Source: Dreissena polymorpha
Taxonomy: Eukaryota; Mollusca; Bivalvia; Myida; Dreissenidae
Assembly: GCF_020536995.1 (NCBI RefSeq)
Contig: NC_068355.1
Coordinates: 126,485,472 to 126,549,471, forward strand
Length of the DNA: 64,000 nt
Direction: 5' to 3'
Within the stretch, counting starts at the first letter, position 1. Each line of letters opens with the position of its first letter. Positions 12,178-24,138 of the stretch are shown here, piece after piece. The translations under genes and the position numbers were made by a program. The notes beneath the pieces were generated by a model. The model was not told the DNA's origin, made no database searches, and was given only the letters and a program-made list of their open reading frames with translations.

Positions 12178-12264
12178 TGATTGAGCGATTTCCCTGAAAA
12201 AGGTATTCTATATTAAATTAATATAGAATCCCTTTTTAGTGAAATCTCTCAATTAGTAAGGCCC
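12178..12264. repeat. Hairpin over the transposase stop codon, right-arm copy
   Basis: Mirror of 3668-3752. The stop codon (12236-12238) lies in one hairpin arm. Confidence 0.7.
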
Positions 12265-15200
12265 GTGCACGCAACGCATTCAGGTCAGGGTTTTCCAGTG
12301 GCAGTTGTACATTGTCATCATCATCTTCTACGTCAATGTCATCAATGTCAAGGAAACCATCACTCAGACACAGATTGTGCAGCTTGGCACATACAGTCAC
12401 AACCAGAGCTATCTTCTGAGGCGAAAATTGTAGATAGCCTCCAGTTTTGTGAAGACACCTACAACAAATATACCATACTATATATTAACTGGAAGAAAAC
12501 ACGTGGATATACCATTATGTCATTATTGGCCTGCTTTCATTGGAGATAAAAAGTACAGTAAAGTACAATGTACTTTCTCTTACAGTTTCATCAGAAAGAG
12601 TTGCAAAACAAGTTATGTTTCTGTCCAAGAAAGGTATTAGCATATTGAGTCTTTCACACGACACATCATAATATGGTTAATACCCATAACAAGTATTATT
12701 AAAATCTGTACATGTATAACAAAGTTATTGAGCAAACGCGAAACTATTGCAATTTTTCGCACATGCATACACAACAACACACAAACACACGAACACATAT
12801 GTTCAATTTTGTGACCCCTGGGGCAGGGTCAAATTTGATCCCAGGAATAAATTTGAACAAATTTGGTAGAGGACTATTAGATGTCACTACATACCAAATT
12901 TGATAGCCCTAGGCCGGATGGTTATGAACAAGAAAATTTTTGAAGTTTTCACAAAATAGGCCTTATTTAAGCATATGTTCAATTTTGTGACCCCCCAGGG
13001 CAGGGTCAAATTTGACCCCAGGGGCATAATTTGAACAAATTTGAAAGAGGTTCACCCCAGGAACATTCCTGAGAAATTTCATCAGAATTGGACCAGTAGT
13101 TTAGGAGAAGATGTTTAAAGGAAAACTAAACGCACGGACACACGCACAACGGACAAAGGACCATGACATAAGCCCCGCTGGCCTTTGGCCAGTGGAGCTA
13201 AAAATCAAATCTATTTGTTATAACATTAATAACCTAAAACGTGACTTCAACAGTCCAAACGCCCTCTCTACTACCATCCTCGAACGACTGTGGGCCAAGT
13301 TGAACGCGATCTCAGCTCTGCTCATTGGATTCAGCTACCAGCATATTAAAAAAAAACAATGTATATATAGATATAGTCGAGCTAAAAAGGTTATTGAAAA
13401 ACATTGAACATTACTGGACTGGTAAATACGATATGAATCACCGTTGAATAGGAAATAAGAGAAATTGTTTTTTTCAACAAAAGGAATGTTTGTACACAAA
13501 AGTACATTGTATTATTGCTCACTCTCATAAATACATTTTATATCATGATTATTAACAATCTTTATACAAGATTATCTAACTAAACAATTACCATAAGTAC
13601 TTTATTTTATGCTTTCCGGTGGTTTATAGAGAAATATCAGTGAATTAAAACTGATTGTTTCACTGTTTCAAACAGTGAAAATTAACTGAAAATTATCGAT
13701 AATTTTCACTGTTTACTTTTTTGACGAAATGACGTCATTATCCCAGCAAAATTCTTTAGTTTAACTCTTAAACAATGTATATAAACTGTAATCAAAAGCA
13801 TTAAATAAAAGGAAAATTTATTGGATTCGGTTAAATATCGATTTTAATTCACTCGTGAAAATATTATTTTCTATGATCACTCGTGAATTAAAATCGATAA
13901 TGCACAGAATGCAACAAATATCCTCTGGCTCTTTAACATACATGTTTATGTACATTAATGGTTTGTCAATGATGATGAAAAATTACCTTTGGAGTAAGAA
14001 GATATGGTTTCAGTCCATAGCCGGAGTCTCCTAGTAGCCATCCTTTGCTTCCATCCACCAGCCAGTCCTTCAAGCTACAGTTGTCAAAGATTACACTGTC
14101 ATGTGTGGATCCCGGCCACTTTGCCACAATGTTAGTGAATCTACAAAAAAAGTTTTCAGCTTTTCTTTTCAAACGCATAAAATCAGAAAACATGAATCAT
14201 AAAGGGTATGTACACTGTAGTGTTGTGTTCGAATGAGCAGAGATTAGCAGAGTAAAGGATTAACAAAAATAAATTGTTGCGTTGCTTTATAATCTCACTT
14301 AAGATTTAAAATTTGTTTCGTCTCTTGACATGATATTATATGCATTATAATTCAAATAATTTACAAAAGTGAAACATTTATTTTAAGTTTCATGTTATTC
14401 CACAAAATAGTTACTGAGAAACATCTCCTGTCAGAAAAGTGATACAGACAGATAAACAGTAGAACAGACAGACAACACCAAAGCAACATCCCTCCACCTT
14501 TGGAGATAATCATTAGATATGCTTTTTTGTCAGTTCTTTCACAAACTTATACAAAGAGAAAAAGAGTAACCTCATGTTTGCATCTACAACAGCTTGTACA
14601 TTAATGGAATGGTATCCTTTCCGACACACATATATGTCTTCTCTCTCCCTTGGGGCTAACATGGCGATGTGTGTGCAATCCACTGCTCCAATCACATTTG
14701 GAATTCCGGCTATACCAAAAATTTTTTGTTTCACTTGGACCAGTTCTCTCTCTGATGTAGGGAATACCACAGTATTCAAGCGGCGGTCTAAAGCTTTTAG
14801 CACCTTTAACAAAACATAAAGTGATAACTCTTTGATGGAATGTTCAGTAATTTATTTACCAATTGACATTACACTTAATTTAGCTACATAATAAAAATTG
14901 TTCCTTTTAAATATTAATTGTTTAAAAGCAGTGAACGGATTGACTTATGCAAAGCATCTGTAGGGCCTTTAAGCCACAATGTCGTACAAATTAAAATTTG
15001 ATCATACATTCTGTTAACATCTCAGACAAACATGTTTATCAGCCTCACTGAATCTCTTTCCGAAACTCTAATAATATTCTCTATAAAATGTACATAACTT
15101 ATAAATATTTCATTTGGTCTGACACTTAACATGTTATGAGCTATGTTGATGAATGACTTGATGAGACTATAAGTTATATAGCACATGTTTACGATAAAAC

Positions 15201-16852
15201 TATGTGAAAATATATATAGCAACATGGAAAACAAGATGAAACAGCTGAGGAATAGATAAAATTTAAAAACAAGAACTCCGCGAGTCGGATGTTTCACCTA
15301 ATGAGTATATTTTCAAACGATGGGTGATAACTAAAAAATGGGACCACCCAGAGTTATGGTTCCTTGTCACTACTCTTCCTCTCATTGAGCTGTATCACTG
15401 TAAAAAGTTGTAATTTGATATCTTCAATACTTTATTAGTTATGCGCCGGAAACAATTTATGACAGACGGACGGACAGACAAGACGATGGAGAAGTGATCC
15501 ATTTATGTCGCATCTACTTAATAATAAAAGGCGACACAAAAATGTGTGAAGTGTTAAGGGAGCTGTTGAGTACGCAGAACATATTTTTAAACTATGTGTT
15601 ACTGCAAAACATATATATTTTCCATGTCGAAAAAGCAATTTTGATTTTAAATATGTTCAACTATTGTACCTGCCAAATACTCTTACAAACTGAACTTCTT
15701 GAGACACCGTGAGTCATGCCCCCTTCACTGTAGAACTCAGATTTGGCTAGAAATTGAAGTGTTATCAGCAACTGAAAAATTGTAACAGATAGTGATATAC
15801 TTTGAAAAAAATAAGAGTTACTAAGGAATTTCCTGGATGAGTTTAATAAACTATGGTTTGAAATGACAATGAGTGTCAGATTTTTTTTATGCTTCAAATG
15901 AACAAATTAAATTATCTCTAAGACAAAATCACATTGCTGGACAATACAATTAATGTATGATTATACGGATATAGTAGGGTTTTATACTTAATATATTTAA
16001 AAACATATCTGAACAATACCAATTCAATTGCTGTACACAGAATCAAACCATACTGCAGTAATTCCATTTCATTGTGAAATCGTCTTCGTTGGATGCCACA
16101 ACAAGCTACATTATTAACATGCCATTATCTGATAAAATAACCTTACTGCATTTTGTAAAATTGATCAAAGAGATCAATATCTTTTCAACAAGGTTATATA
16201 CCAAACTCTGGCATATTCCATAGGTAACTTGTCAAAGAATGTTTTCCAAACAAAGGGGGATGAGATTCACTATTCGGATACAGATTTCGGATGAAAATCC
16301 TTTTCACAGTAATACATATGTAGTTCCCCATATCCAGTTAATATTGCGTTCTACAAACTCAGTAACACTCGAAAATGTATCCAGTTAATATTGCGTTCTA
16401 CAAACTCAGTAACACTCGAAAATGAATCATAGATGTTACAAAATAAAAGAATACTTGTGTATTTTAATAGCGTTATCAGTTCCAAAAAGGGCAAACGCAT
16501 TATTTAATTTTCATAAAAAGTTGACAATGTCAAGGACGCAAGCGCTATTGACACGTACTTTTCTGAATGCGGCAAACTGTCACTCTAACAAGTTGTCATT
16601 TCAAATGATACAACAAAATCAAAATATGTTAATCTATATTACCTTCGTCATTGTCGACAATGGGTGACTTCTGTTACATTGCGGCGATATGTCGTCCTTA
16701 ATTAATTCATGGACTGTGTAGATTTGTGTTTTTGACAGTCTATACTTTCGCTGTATTTCTTGCTCTGTCAGAACATTTAGATAGTTTGGTCGATCTCTAA
16801 AAATCCTTGGATTTCTCCTTCGAGCGTTCCTTCTCGGAAATAACGCGGCCAT
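12236..16852 (-). CDS. PIF/Harbinger DDE transposase (340 aa, six exons, intact)
   Basis: Exons in transcript order: 16643-16852, 15670-15771, 14571-14803, 13987-14140, 13234-13334 and 12236-12458. All have AG/GT borders, and the phases agree across all six (70 + 34 + 236 codons plus TAA). The protein begins [18 protein letters not shown], with a basic N-terminus. It continues through the helix-turn-helix-like block ([15 protein letters not shown]) to the DDE core: Asp in [17 protein letters not shown], Asp in LLGDSGYG, and Glu in [16 protein letters not shown]. It ends with an acidic tail ([13 protein letters not shown]). A length near 340-350 aa fits HARBI1-type proteins. Family knowledge: it cuts and pastes its element together with the Myb-like partner. 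Nothing is visibly missing, so activity is possible but not shown. Confidence 0.9.
12765..13205. repeat. Right-arm copy of the AAATTTGACCC repeat
   Basis: Mirror of 2736-3175, in the intron between transposase exons 5 and 6. It shows several substitutions relative to the left arm near 12836-12848. Confidence 0.5.
13640..13905. repeat. Right-arm copy of the nested intron hairpins
   Basis: Mirror of 2033-2285, with paired ATCGATTTTAATTCAC arms and the AGTGAAAATTATCGATAATT hairpin. Confidence 0.5.
15285..15545. repeat. Right-arm copy of the intron interspersed repeat
   Basis: Mirror of 395-655, between transposase exons 2 and 3. Confidence 0.45.
16331..16424. repeat. 47-bp direct repeat, two units
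   Basis: TATCCAGTTAATATTGCG starts at 16331 and again at 16378, and each unit ends in CTCGAAAATG. It lies in transposase intron 1 and recurs at 23617-23710 in the tandem copy. No function is suggested. Confidence 0.85.
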
Positions 16853-17035
16853 ATTTACGAAAATACTGAATGCTTACGCATGCTTTTTTTGTTCGTAAAG
16901 TTGCGTTAAAACTTACGTAAAACTTACGTACGCATTTTTTAGTAAAACGCATTTGCGCAAAAATTTCAAACGTACGCAAGGAATTACGAAAATCGTAGAC
17001 ATACGCTAGCGTAACTCTGTTAGTAAAACGGTCCC
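16853..17035. promoter_or_regulatory. Harbinger right terminal/subterminal block and transposase promoter region
   Basis: This is the 183 bp between the transposase ATG and the element end. It holds GTTTTACTAA twice (complement at 16939-16948 and 17020-17029, 81 bp apart) and many TTACG/CGTAAG motifs, matching the left terminal block. Because it also lies directly upstream of the transposase gene, binding there could both mark the end and repress or drive the gene. Confidence 0.65.
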
Positions 17036-17117
17036 CAGGACCTGCATTATATGTGCTTAGTAGCAAACTGACTGCATGTAACCCCCCAAATTCCACTTCC
17101 GTTAAGGGTTATGTAAC
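17035..17117. repeat. 83-bp flank sequence, first of three copies
   Basis: Starts CCAGGACCTGCA and ends GGGTTATGTAAC. It recurs at 24321-24403 (tandem copy) and at 31283-31365 with about four mismatches. The third copy has no Harbinger beside it and may show what the insertion site looked like when empty. Confidence 0.8.
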
Positions 17118-17455
17118 ATATAAGGGAACCCAACCCCTTCAAATTTGAATTAAAGGCACTTTTTTCATAGGTATAATTTGTTTTAAACAAAATCACAAAG
17201 TCCAGTACAATGACACGCAGATTTATTCATTAAAATTTACTTTGAAAGCGTCACGCGTAACAGCGTTTCGCGTCAAGAATTAAGGTAGAAAAGCCGACCT
17301 TGGTTACATCATACATGCAGCATTAGACTCCATGCAAGGCATCACTTTCGATTCTAATAGGCAAAGCAGATGTAACATATGACTTAATAAGTGAAAAAAA
17401 TCATCAATGGCAATATATGTCAATCATAGCAGGTTTGACCAAGATTCGAAGATAC

Positions 17456-17706
17456 TTTTTTTTTATTTTTTGGGTCACATTTTAGGTTAAATCCACGTAG
17501 AAGCAGCATTTCTGATGTCATTTGACACAACAAAAGGGCTTGCTTGCATGGAAAAACAACACACTTTACTTCCTGACTCAAAAAGATGTCAGACATGAGC
17601 TTTAATTCTTCTGTCACACCTGGACCTATGATTCCTCGGCTCGAGTTCCGTCTCGGACAGGCTCCGGAAAGTGTCAGTCTGGCCCGGGTGCTCAATTCCG
17701 TGTAAT
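17456..17706 (-). CDS. Candidate exon of an unrecognised gene (copy 1)
   Basis: An open block on the - strand begins after a TTTTTCTCAG-like acceptor and ends at a possible GTATCT donor. The peptide includes TRARLTLSGACPRRNSS, then GVTEELKLMSDIFLSQEV and CVVFPCKQALLLCQMT. Its composition looks like real protein rather than random AT-rich translation. It sits between the Harbinger end and the ISL2EU end, so it may be a host exon into whose gene both transposons inserted. No partner exons were identified, and the family is not recognised. Confidence 0.35.
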
Positions 17707-17808
17707 CTGAGAAAACAAAAAGGTTTTTTGTGCACATTTACCCATTAGGGTGCCAACTTATGTAAGTGAGATACAATGGTTTATCATAGCGAGTCTTCGC
17801 TACTGAGT

Positions 17809-18540
17809 AGGTGGCGCCAGCCGTCCCGGTCCTACATTCGGATTACATTCGATTTTTATCGGTGCCGCTGAAAAGCAAACATTTACTTCCTTGTTCTAAA
17901 ATCGATCAAAACTCGTTAAAATGCCTTCGACTTGTTGTTCTGTACCTGGCTGTCATGAACGGGGAGGTCACGAATACCCAAGTGATCCAATTAGGAAAGC
18001 TACATGGGTTCAGGCCGTTCGGCGACTTGATGAAAATACACCGAAATTGTGGACGCCAACAAAGTCTTCAGTCGTTTGCAAGAAACACTTCAAACCAAGT
18101 GATTACGTGAAGGAGACTATTACTGGTATGCCAATGTTATTGATAGATGAACAAAAGCGCATATTTATTCATTGTACATAACGAAATTCCTTGAATTGAA
18201 AACGAAAGTAGGAAATCAAAATCAGTAATTCAGTGAGTAGGTGGGGTAATTGTTCATTGATTTTTTTTGGGACAAGATTAGTAGGAAATCTAAATTGCTG
18301 TAACTGCATTGAATATATGCAGACTTCAGTATACAAATAATTTATTTTTCATTAATGCTGATAGCTATGATTTGGCTACTTTATGTGCATATGATATGAC
18401 CATGGGTAGGCTTACAAGGTCGTGATAAAAAAGTTTCTTCAAGCATTTTTCCCCCAACCGGCTACTTTCTATTTCCTTATTGAAGTACCCTTTTCATTTG
18501 ACGCAACTCATTATATGTCAATTTATGTCATTATTAGCAA
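17809..18540 (+). mobile_element. Orphan 5' fragment of the ISL2EU transposon
   Basis: It has the left terminal repeat (AGGTGGCGCCAGCCG at 17809), the THAP exon (17921-18125) and part of intron 1. It is cut by the tandem-duplication junction at about 18540, where the sequence jumps back into the Harbinger Myb-like gene intron. The complete version is at 25094-29866. Confidence 0.85.
17921..18125 (+). pseudogene. Orphan THAP-domain exon
   Basis: Identical in layout to exon 1 of the ISL2EU transposase (25206-25410). It encodes MPSTCCSVPGCHERGG to KKHFKPSDY, a C2CH THAP zinc finger, followed by a GTATGC donor. No matching downstream exon follows in this copy, because the duplication junction intervenes. 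It is therefore a fragment unless it splices over 7 kb to the exon at 25914. Confidence 0.75.
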
Positions 18541-18719
18541 ATAAATTTCGCAGTCATGTTGTTTTTCTATTGGTATTGTAACGACTAGCCCAATTAACAA
18601 TGGGCGAGTCGTTATGAGGCGAGTTGTTAATGGGGCGAGTCGTTACCTATTCCTACCTTTGTTAAAGTCCATTTTGCCTGAATTTCTTTCTATTACTAAA
18701 AATAAGCCTTTTTTTTCAG

Positions 18720-18847
18720 ATGACCATGAAGATGTCTTGCAACTTTTGAGACAGCAAAATGAGACACTCGATGCAATTTTATTAGAGCAAAGAAGAACCA
18801 GAGAACTTCTTGCAAAACTGTTTTCATTTCCGCTTAATGAACAATAA
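18720..18847 (+). pseudogene. Orphan last exon of the Harbinger Myb-like gene
   Basis: Equivalent to 11434-11561: acceptor TTTTTTCAG, then the helical C-terminal coding block (LLRQQNETL...) and stop. Exons 1-5 are absent in this copy because the duplication starts inside intron 5. Confidence 0.85.
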
Positions 18848-18856
18848 ATAATCATT

Positions 18857-19184
18857 GTTTAAAGCCACACACCTTGAAATGAAATACATGGCATAGTAAG
18901 TTTAAGGATAAATGAGAAACATATTTGATCTATGCCAATAAGAATATATCTGGTGGTTACAAGGTAGACATCTGTCTCTTTTGCGCTTTAAAACTTAAAA
19001 ATAATTGCGTTTGTCGAAATGTATGTATATGTATAGAAATCCTACTTTTGGTTTTTAAATTAAAAAAAACAATAAATAACTTGCTAACAAGGCTAGAGAT
19101 TTTATGACAATTTTGCACATTTTGAAATTGCATCAATATGTATTTATTAACATGTACTTCATTTCAAGGTGTGTGGCTTTAAAC
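18857..19184. mobile_element. 328-bp MITE, tandem copy
   Basis: Third copy of the GTTTAAAGCCACACACCTTG-ended element, within the duplicated block. Confidence 0.75.
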
Positions 19185-19521
19185 ATTTATTAACATTCAT
19201 ATTATAAATCAAATGACAATTTTAGCAGCAAATTGCTATAAATGAAATGTACTAAATATGGTGTGAAATTAATAAGGTTATTACAATTCTCTGCAATTTT
19301 TAACAACTATCAAAAAATATTGTGTCATTGTTAGAACTACTTCTTATATTTTAACACTAAATATCACCTAGTATCACATAGTAATAAAACAATACTCTAG
19401 TAGTGAAATGAACAAAACAATACATTAAACAGTTCAGTATGCTATTGAGAATCAATTCATTACTGATTGAGCGATTTCCCTGAAAAAGGTATTCTATATT
19501 AAATTAATATAGAATCCCTTT

Positions 19522-22500
19522 TTAGTGAAATCTCTCAATCAGTAAGGCCCGTGCACGCAACGCATTCAGGTCAGGGTTTTCCAGTGGCAGTTGTACATTG
19601 TCATCATCATCTTCTACGTCAATGTCATCAATGTCAAGGAAACCATCACTCAGACACAGATTGTGCAGCTTGGCACATACAGTCACAACCAGAGCTATCT
19701 TCTGAGGCGAAAATTGTAGATAGCCTCCAGTTTTGTGAAGACACCTACAACAAATATACCATACTATATATTAACTGGAAGAAAACACGTGGATATACCA
19801 TTATGTCATTATTGGCCTGCTTTCATTGGAGATAAAAAGTACAGTAAAGTACAATGTACTTTCTCTTACAGTTTCATCAGAAAGAGTTGCAAAACAAGTT
19901 ATGTTTCTGTCCAAGAAAGGTATTAGCATATTGAGTCTTTCACACGACACATCATAATATGGTTAATACCCATAACAAGTATTATTAAAATCTGTACATG
20001 TATAACAAAGTTATTGAGCAAACGCGAAACTATTGCAATTTTTCGCACATGCATACACAACAACACACAAACACACGAACACATATGTTCAATTTTGTGA
20101 CCCCTGGGGCAGGGTCAAATTTGATCCCAGGAATAAATTTGAACAAATTTGGTAGAGGACTATTAGATGTCACTACATACCAAATTTGATAGCCCTAGGC
20201 CGGATGGTTATGAACAAGAAAATTTTTGAAGTTTTCACAAAATAGGCCTTATTTAAGCATATGTTCAATTTTGTGACCCCCCAGGGCAGGGTCAAATTTG
20301 ACCCCAGGGGCATAATTTGAACAAATTTGAAAGAGGTTCACCCCAGGAACATTCCTGAGAAATTTCATCAGAATTGGACCAGTAGTTTAGGAGAAGATGT
20401 TTAAAGGAAAACTAAACGCACGGACACACGCACAACGGACAAAGGACCATGACATAAGCCCCGCTGGCCTTTGGCCAGTGGAGCTAAAAATCAAATCTAT
20501 TTGTTATAACATTAATAACCTAAAACGTGACTTCAACAGTCCAAACGCCCTCTCTACTACCATCCTCGAACGACTGTGGGCCAAGTTGAACGCGATCTCA
20601 GCTCTGCTCATTGGATTCAGCTACCAGCATATTAAAAAAAAACAATGTATATATAGATATAGTCGAGCTAAAAAGGTTATTGAAAAACATTGAACATTAC
20701 TGGACTGGTAAATACGATATGAATCACCGTTGAATAGGAAATAAGAGAAATTGTTTTTTTCAACAAAAGGAATGTTTGTACACAAAAGTACATTGTATTA
20801 TTGCTCACTCTCATAAATACATTTTATATCATGATTATTAACAATCTTTATACAAGATTATCTAACTAAACAATTACCATAAGTACTTTATTTTATGCTT
20901 TCCGGTGGTTTATAGAGAAATATCAGTGAATTAAAACTGATTGTTTCACTGTTTCAAACAGTGAAAATTAACTGAAAATTATCGATAATTTTCACTGTTT
21001 ACTTTTTTGACGAAATGACGTCATTATCCCAGCAAAATTCTTTAGTTTAACTCTTAAACAATGTATATAAACTGTAATCAAAAGCATTAAATAAAAGGAA
21101 AATTTATTGGATTCGGTTAAATATCGATTTTAATTCACTCGTGAAAATATTATTTTCTATGATCACTCGTGAATTAAAATCGATAATGCACAGAATGCAA
21201 CAAATATCCTCTGGCTCTTTAACATACATGTTTATGTACATTAATGGTTTGTCAATGATGATGAAAAATTACCTTTGGAGTAAGAAGATATGGTTTCAGT
21301 CCATAGCCGGAGTCTCCTAGTAGCCATCCTTTGCTTCCATCCACCAGCCAGTCCTTCAAGCTACAGTTGTCAAAGATTACACTGTCATGTGTGGATCCCG
21401 GCCACTTTGCCACAATGTTAGTGAATCTACAAAAAAAGTTTTCAGCTTTTCTTTTCAAACGCATAAAATCAGAAAACATGAATCATAAAGGGTATGTACA
21501 CTGTAGTGTTGTGTTCGAATGAGCAGAGATTAGCAGAGTAAAGGATTAACAAAAATAAATTGTTGCGTTGCTTTATAATCTCACTTAAGATTTAAAATTT
21601 GTTTCGTCTCTTGACATGATATTATATGCATTATAATTCAAATAATTTACAAAAGTGAAACATTTATTTTAAGTTTCATGTTATTCCACAAAATAGTTAC
21701 TGAGAAACATCTCCTGTCAGAAAAGTGATACAGACAGATAAACAGTAGAACAGACAGACAACACCAAAGCAACATCCCTCCACCTTTGGAGATAATCATT
21801 AGATATGCTTTTTTGTCAGTTCTTTCACAAACTTATACAAAGAGAAAAAGAGTAACCTCATGTTTGCATCTACAACAGCTTGTACATTAATGGAATGGTA
21901 TCCTTTCCGACACACATATATGTCTTCTCTCTCCCTTGGGGCTAACATGGCGATGTGTGTGCAATCCACTGCTCCAATCACATTTGGAATTCCGGCTATA
22001 CCAAAAATTTTTTGTTTCACTTGGACCAGTTCTCTCTCTGATGTAGGGAATACCACAGTATTCAAGCGGCGGTCTAAAGCTTTTAGCACCTTTAACAAAA
22101 CATAAAGTGATAACTCTTTGATGGAATGTTCAGTAATTTATTTACCAATTGACATTACACTTAATTTAGCTACATAATAAAAATTGTTCCTTTTAAATAT
22201 TAATTGTTTAAAAGCAGTGAACGGATTGACTTATGCAAAGCATCTGTAGGGCCTTTAAGCCACAATGTCGTACAAATTAAAATTTGATCATACATTCTGT
22301 TAACATCTCAGACAAACATGTTTATCAGCCTCACTGAATCTCTTTCCGAAACTCTAATAATATTCTCTATAAAATGTACATAACTTATAAATATTTCATT
22401 TGGTCTGACACTTAACATGTTATGAGCTATGTTGATGAATGACTTGATGAGACTATAAGTTATATAGCACATGTTTACGATAAAACTATGTGAAAATATA

Positions 22501-24138
22501 TATAGCAACATGGAAAACAAGATGAAACAGCTGAGGAATAGATAAAATTTAAAAACAAGAACTCCGCGAGTCGGATGTTTCACCTAATGAGTATATTTTC
22601 AAACGATGGGTGATAACTAAAAAATGGGACCACCCAGAGTTATGGTTCCTTGTCACTACTCTTCCTCTCATTGAGCTGTATCACTGTAAAAAGTTGTAAT
22701 TTGATATCTTCAATACTTTATTAGTTATGCGCCGGAAACAATTTATGACAGACGGACGGACAGACAAGACGATGGAGAAGTGATCCATTTATGTCGCATC
22801 TACTTAATAATAAAAGGCGACACAAAAATGTGTGAAGTGTTAAGGGAGCTGTTGAGTACGCAGAACATATTTTTAAACTATGTGTTACTGCAAAACATAT
22901 ATATTTTCCATGTCGAAAAAGCAATTTTGATTTTAAATATGTTCAACTATTGTACCTGCCAAATACTCTTACAAACTGAACTTCTTGAGACACCGTGAGT
23001 CATGCCCCCTTCACTGTAGAACTCAGATTTGGCTAGAAATTGAAGTGTTATCAGCAACTGAAAAATTGTAACAGATAGTGATATACTTTGAAAAAAATAA
23101 GAGTTACTAAGGAATTTCCTGGATGAGTTTAATAAACTATGGTTTGAAATGACAATGAGTGTCAGATTTTTTTTATGCTTCAAATGAACAAATTAAATTA
23201 TCTCTAAGACAAAATCACATTGCTGGACAATACAATTAATGTATGATTATACGGATATAGTAGGGTTTTATACTTAATATATTTAAAAACATATCTGAAC
23301 AATACCAATTCAATTGCTGTACACAGAATCAAACCATACTGCAGTAATTCCATTTCATTGTGAAATCGTCTTCGTTGGATGCCACAACAAGCTACATTAT
23401 TAACATGCCATTATCTGATAAAATAACCTTACTGCATTTTGTAAAATTGATCAAAGAGATCAATATCTTTTCAACAAGGTTATATACCAAACTCTGGCAT
23501 ATTCCATAGGTAACTTGTCAAAGAATGTTTTCCAAACAAAGGGGGATGAGATTCACTATTCGGATACAGATTTCGGATGAAAATCCTTTTCACAGTAATA
23601 CATATGTAGTTCCCCATATCCAGTTAATATTGCGTTCTACAAACTCAGTAACACTCGAAAATGTATCCAGTTAATATTGCGTTCTACAAACTCAGTAACA
23701 CTCGAAAATGAATCATAGATGTTACAAAATAAAAGAATACTTGTGTATTTTAATAGCGTTATCAGTTCCAAAAAGGGCAAACGCATTATTTAATTTTCAT
23801 AAAAAGTTGACAATGTCAAGGACGCAAGCGCTATTGACACGTACTTTTCTGAATGCGGCAAACTGTCACTCTAACAAGTTGTCATTTCAAATGATACAAC
23901 AAAATCAAAATATGTTAATCTATATTACCTTCGTCATTGTCGACAATGGGTGACTTCTGTTACATTGCGGCGATATGTCGTCCTTAATTAATTCATGGAC
24001 TGTGTAGATTTGTGTTTTTGACAGTCTATACTTTCGCTGTATTTCTTGCTCTGTCAGAACATTTAGATAGTTTGGTCGATCTCTAAAAATCCTTGGATTT
24101 CTCCTTCGAGCGTTCCTTCTCGGAAATAACGCGGCCAT
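19522..24138 (-). CDS. PIF/Harbinger DDE transposase, second intact copy (340 aa)
   Basis: Exons in transcript order: 23929-24138, 22956-23057, 21857-22089, 21273-21426, 20520-20620 and 19522-19744. Each is the copy-1 exon shifted by 7286 bp. The same peptide blocks occur ([24 protein letters not shown]), with no break. It differs from copy 1 by very little, which fits a recent duplication or an assembly duplicate. The stop-codon hairpin and the intron repeats described for copy 1 are present here too. Confidence 0.88.

Larger units (their letters stand above)
1..15934. repeat. Giant inverted duplication (palindrome), arms about 7.9 kb
   Basis: Positions 1-7886 read as the reverse complement of 8040-15934, leaving a 153-bp unpaired centre at 7887-8039. 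The left arm reaches base 1, so the palindrome probably continues outside the window. The arms are not identical. Seen differences include Ile against Met in Myb exon 1, a 3-nt difference at the start of Myb exon 5, a 1-nt A-run difference in transposase exon 3, and substitutions in intron repeats near 3080 and 12830. Such scattered differences argue against a simple hairpin-read artefact and for a recent inverted duplication. Confidence 0.95.
7895..17035 (+). mobile_element. Complete PIF/Harbinger DNA transposon (~9.1 kb), two convergent genes
   Basis: The left end begins GGTACCGTTTTACTAAC (7895 on). The right end, read inward, begins GGGACCGTTTTACTAAC (17035 back). The triplets just outside are CTG (7892-7894) and CAG (17036-17038); some animal Harbinger elements are known to target CWG. 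Inside are a Myb/SANT-like gene (+, 8195-11561) and a DDE transposase gene (-, 12236-16852) that converge, the usual two-gene Harbinger plan. The extra length over a typical element comes from introns filled with repeats and MITEs. Both reading frames are open after splicing. The exact boundary could shift by a few bases, because CCTGGG lies just outside on both sides. Confidence 0.85.
11255..18540. repeat. First copy of a 7.29-kb tandem duplication
   Basis: This block recurs at 18541-25825 at a constant offset of 7286 bp, falling to 7285 after a T-run of nine against eight near 17456. Another noticed difference is T at 12254 against C at 19540. The block starts inside Myb-like intron 5 and ends inside the first intron of the ISL2EU transposase gene, so its ends do not coincide with element ends. 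Confidence 0.95.

Noticed and set aside
1-15934. Palindrome as a hairpin-read or library artefact
   Set aside because: Scattered substitutions, a 3-nt difference and a 1-nt difference separate the arms, and the centre is biologically meaningful (a transposon end). Not excluded, but less likely.
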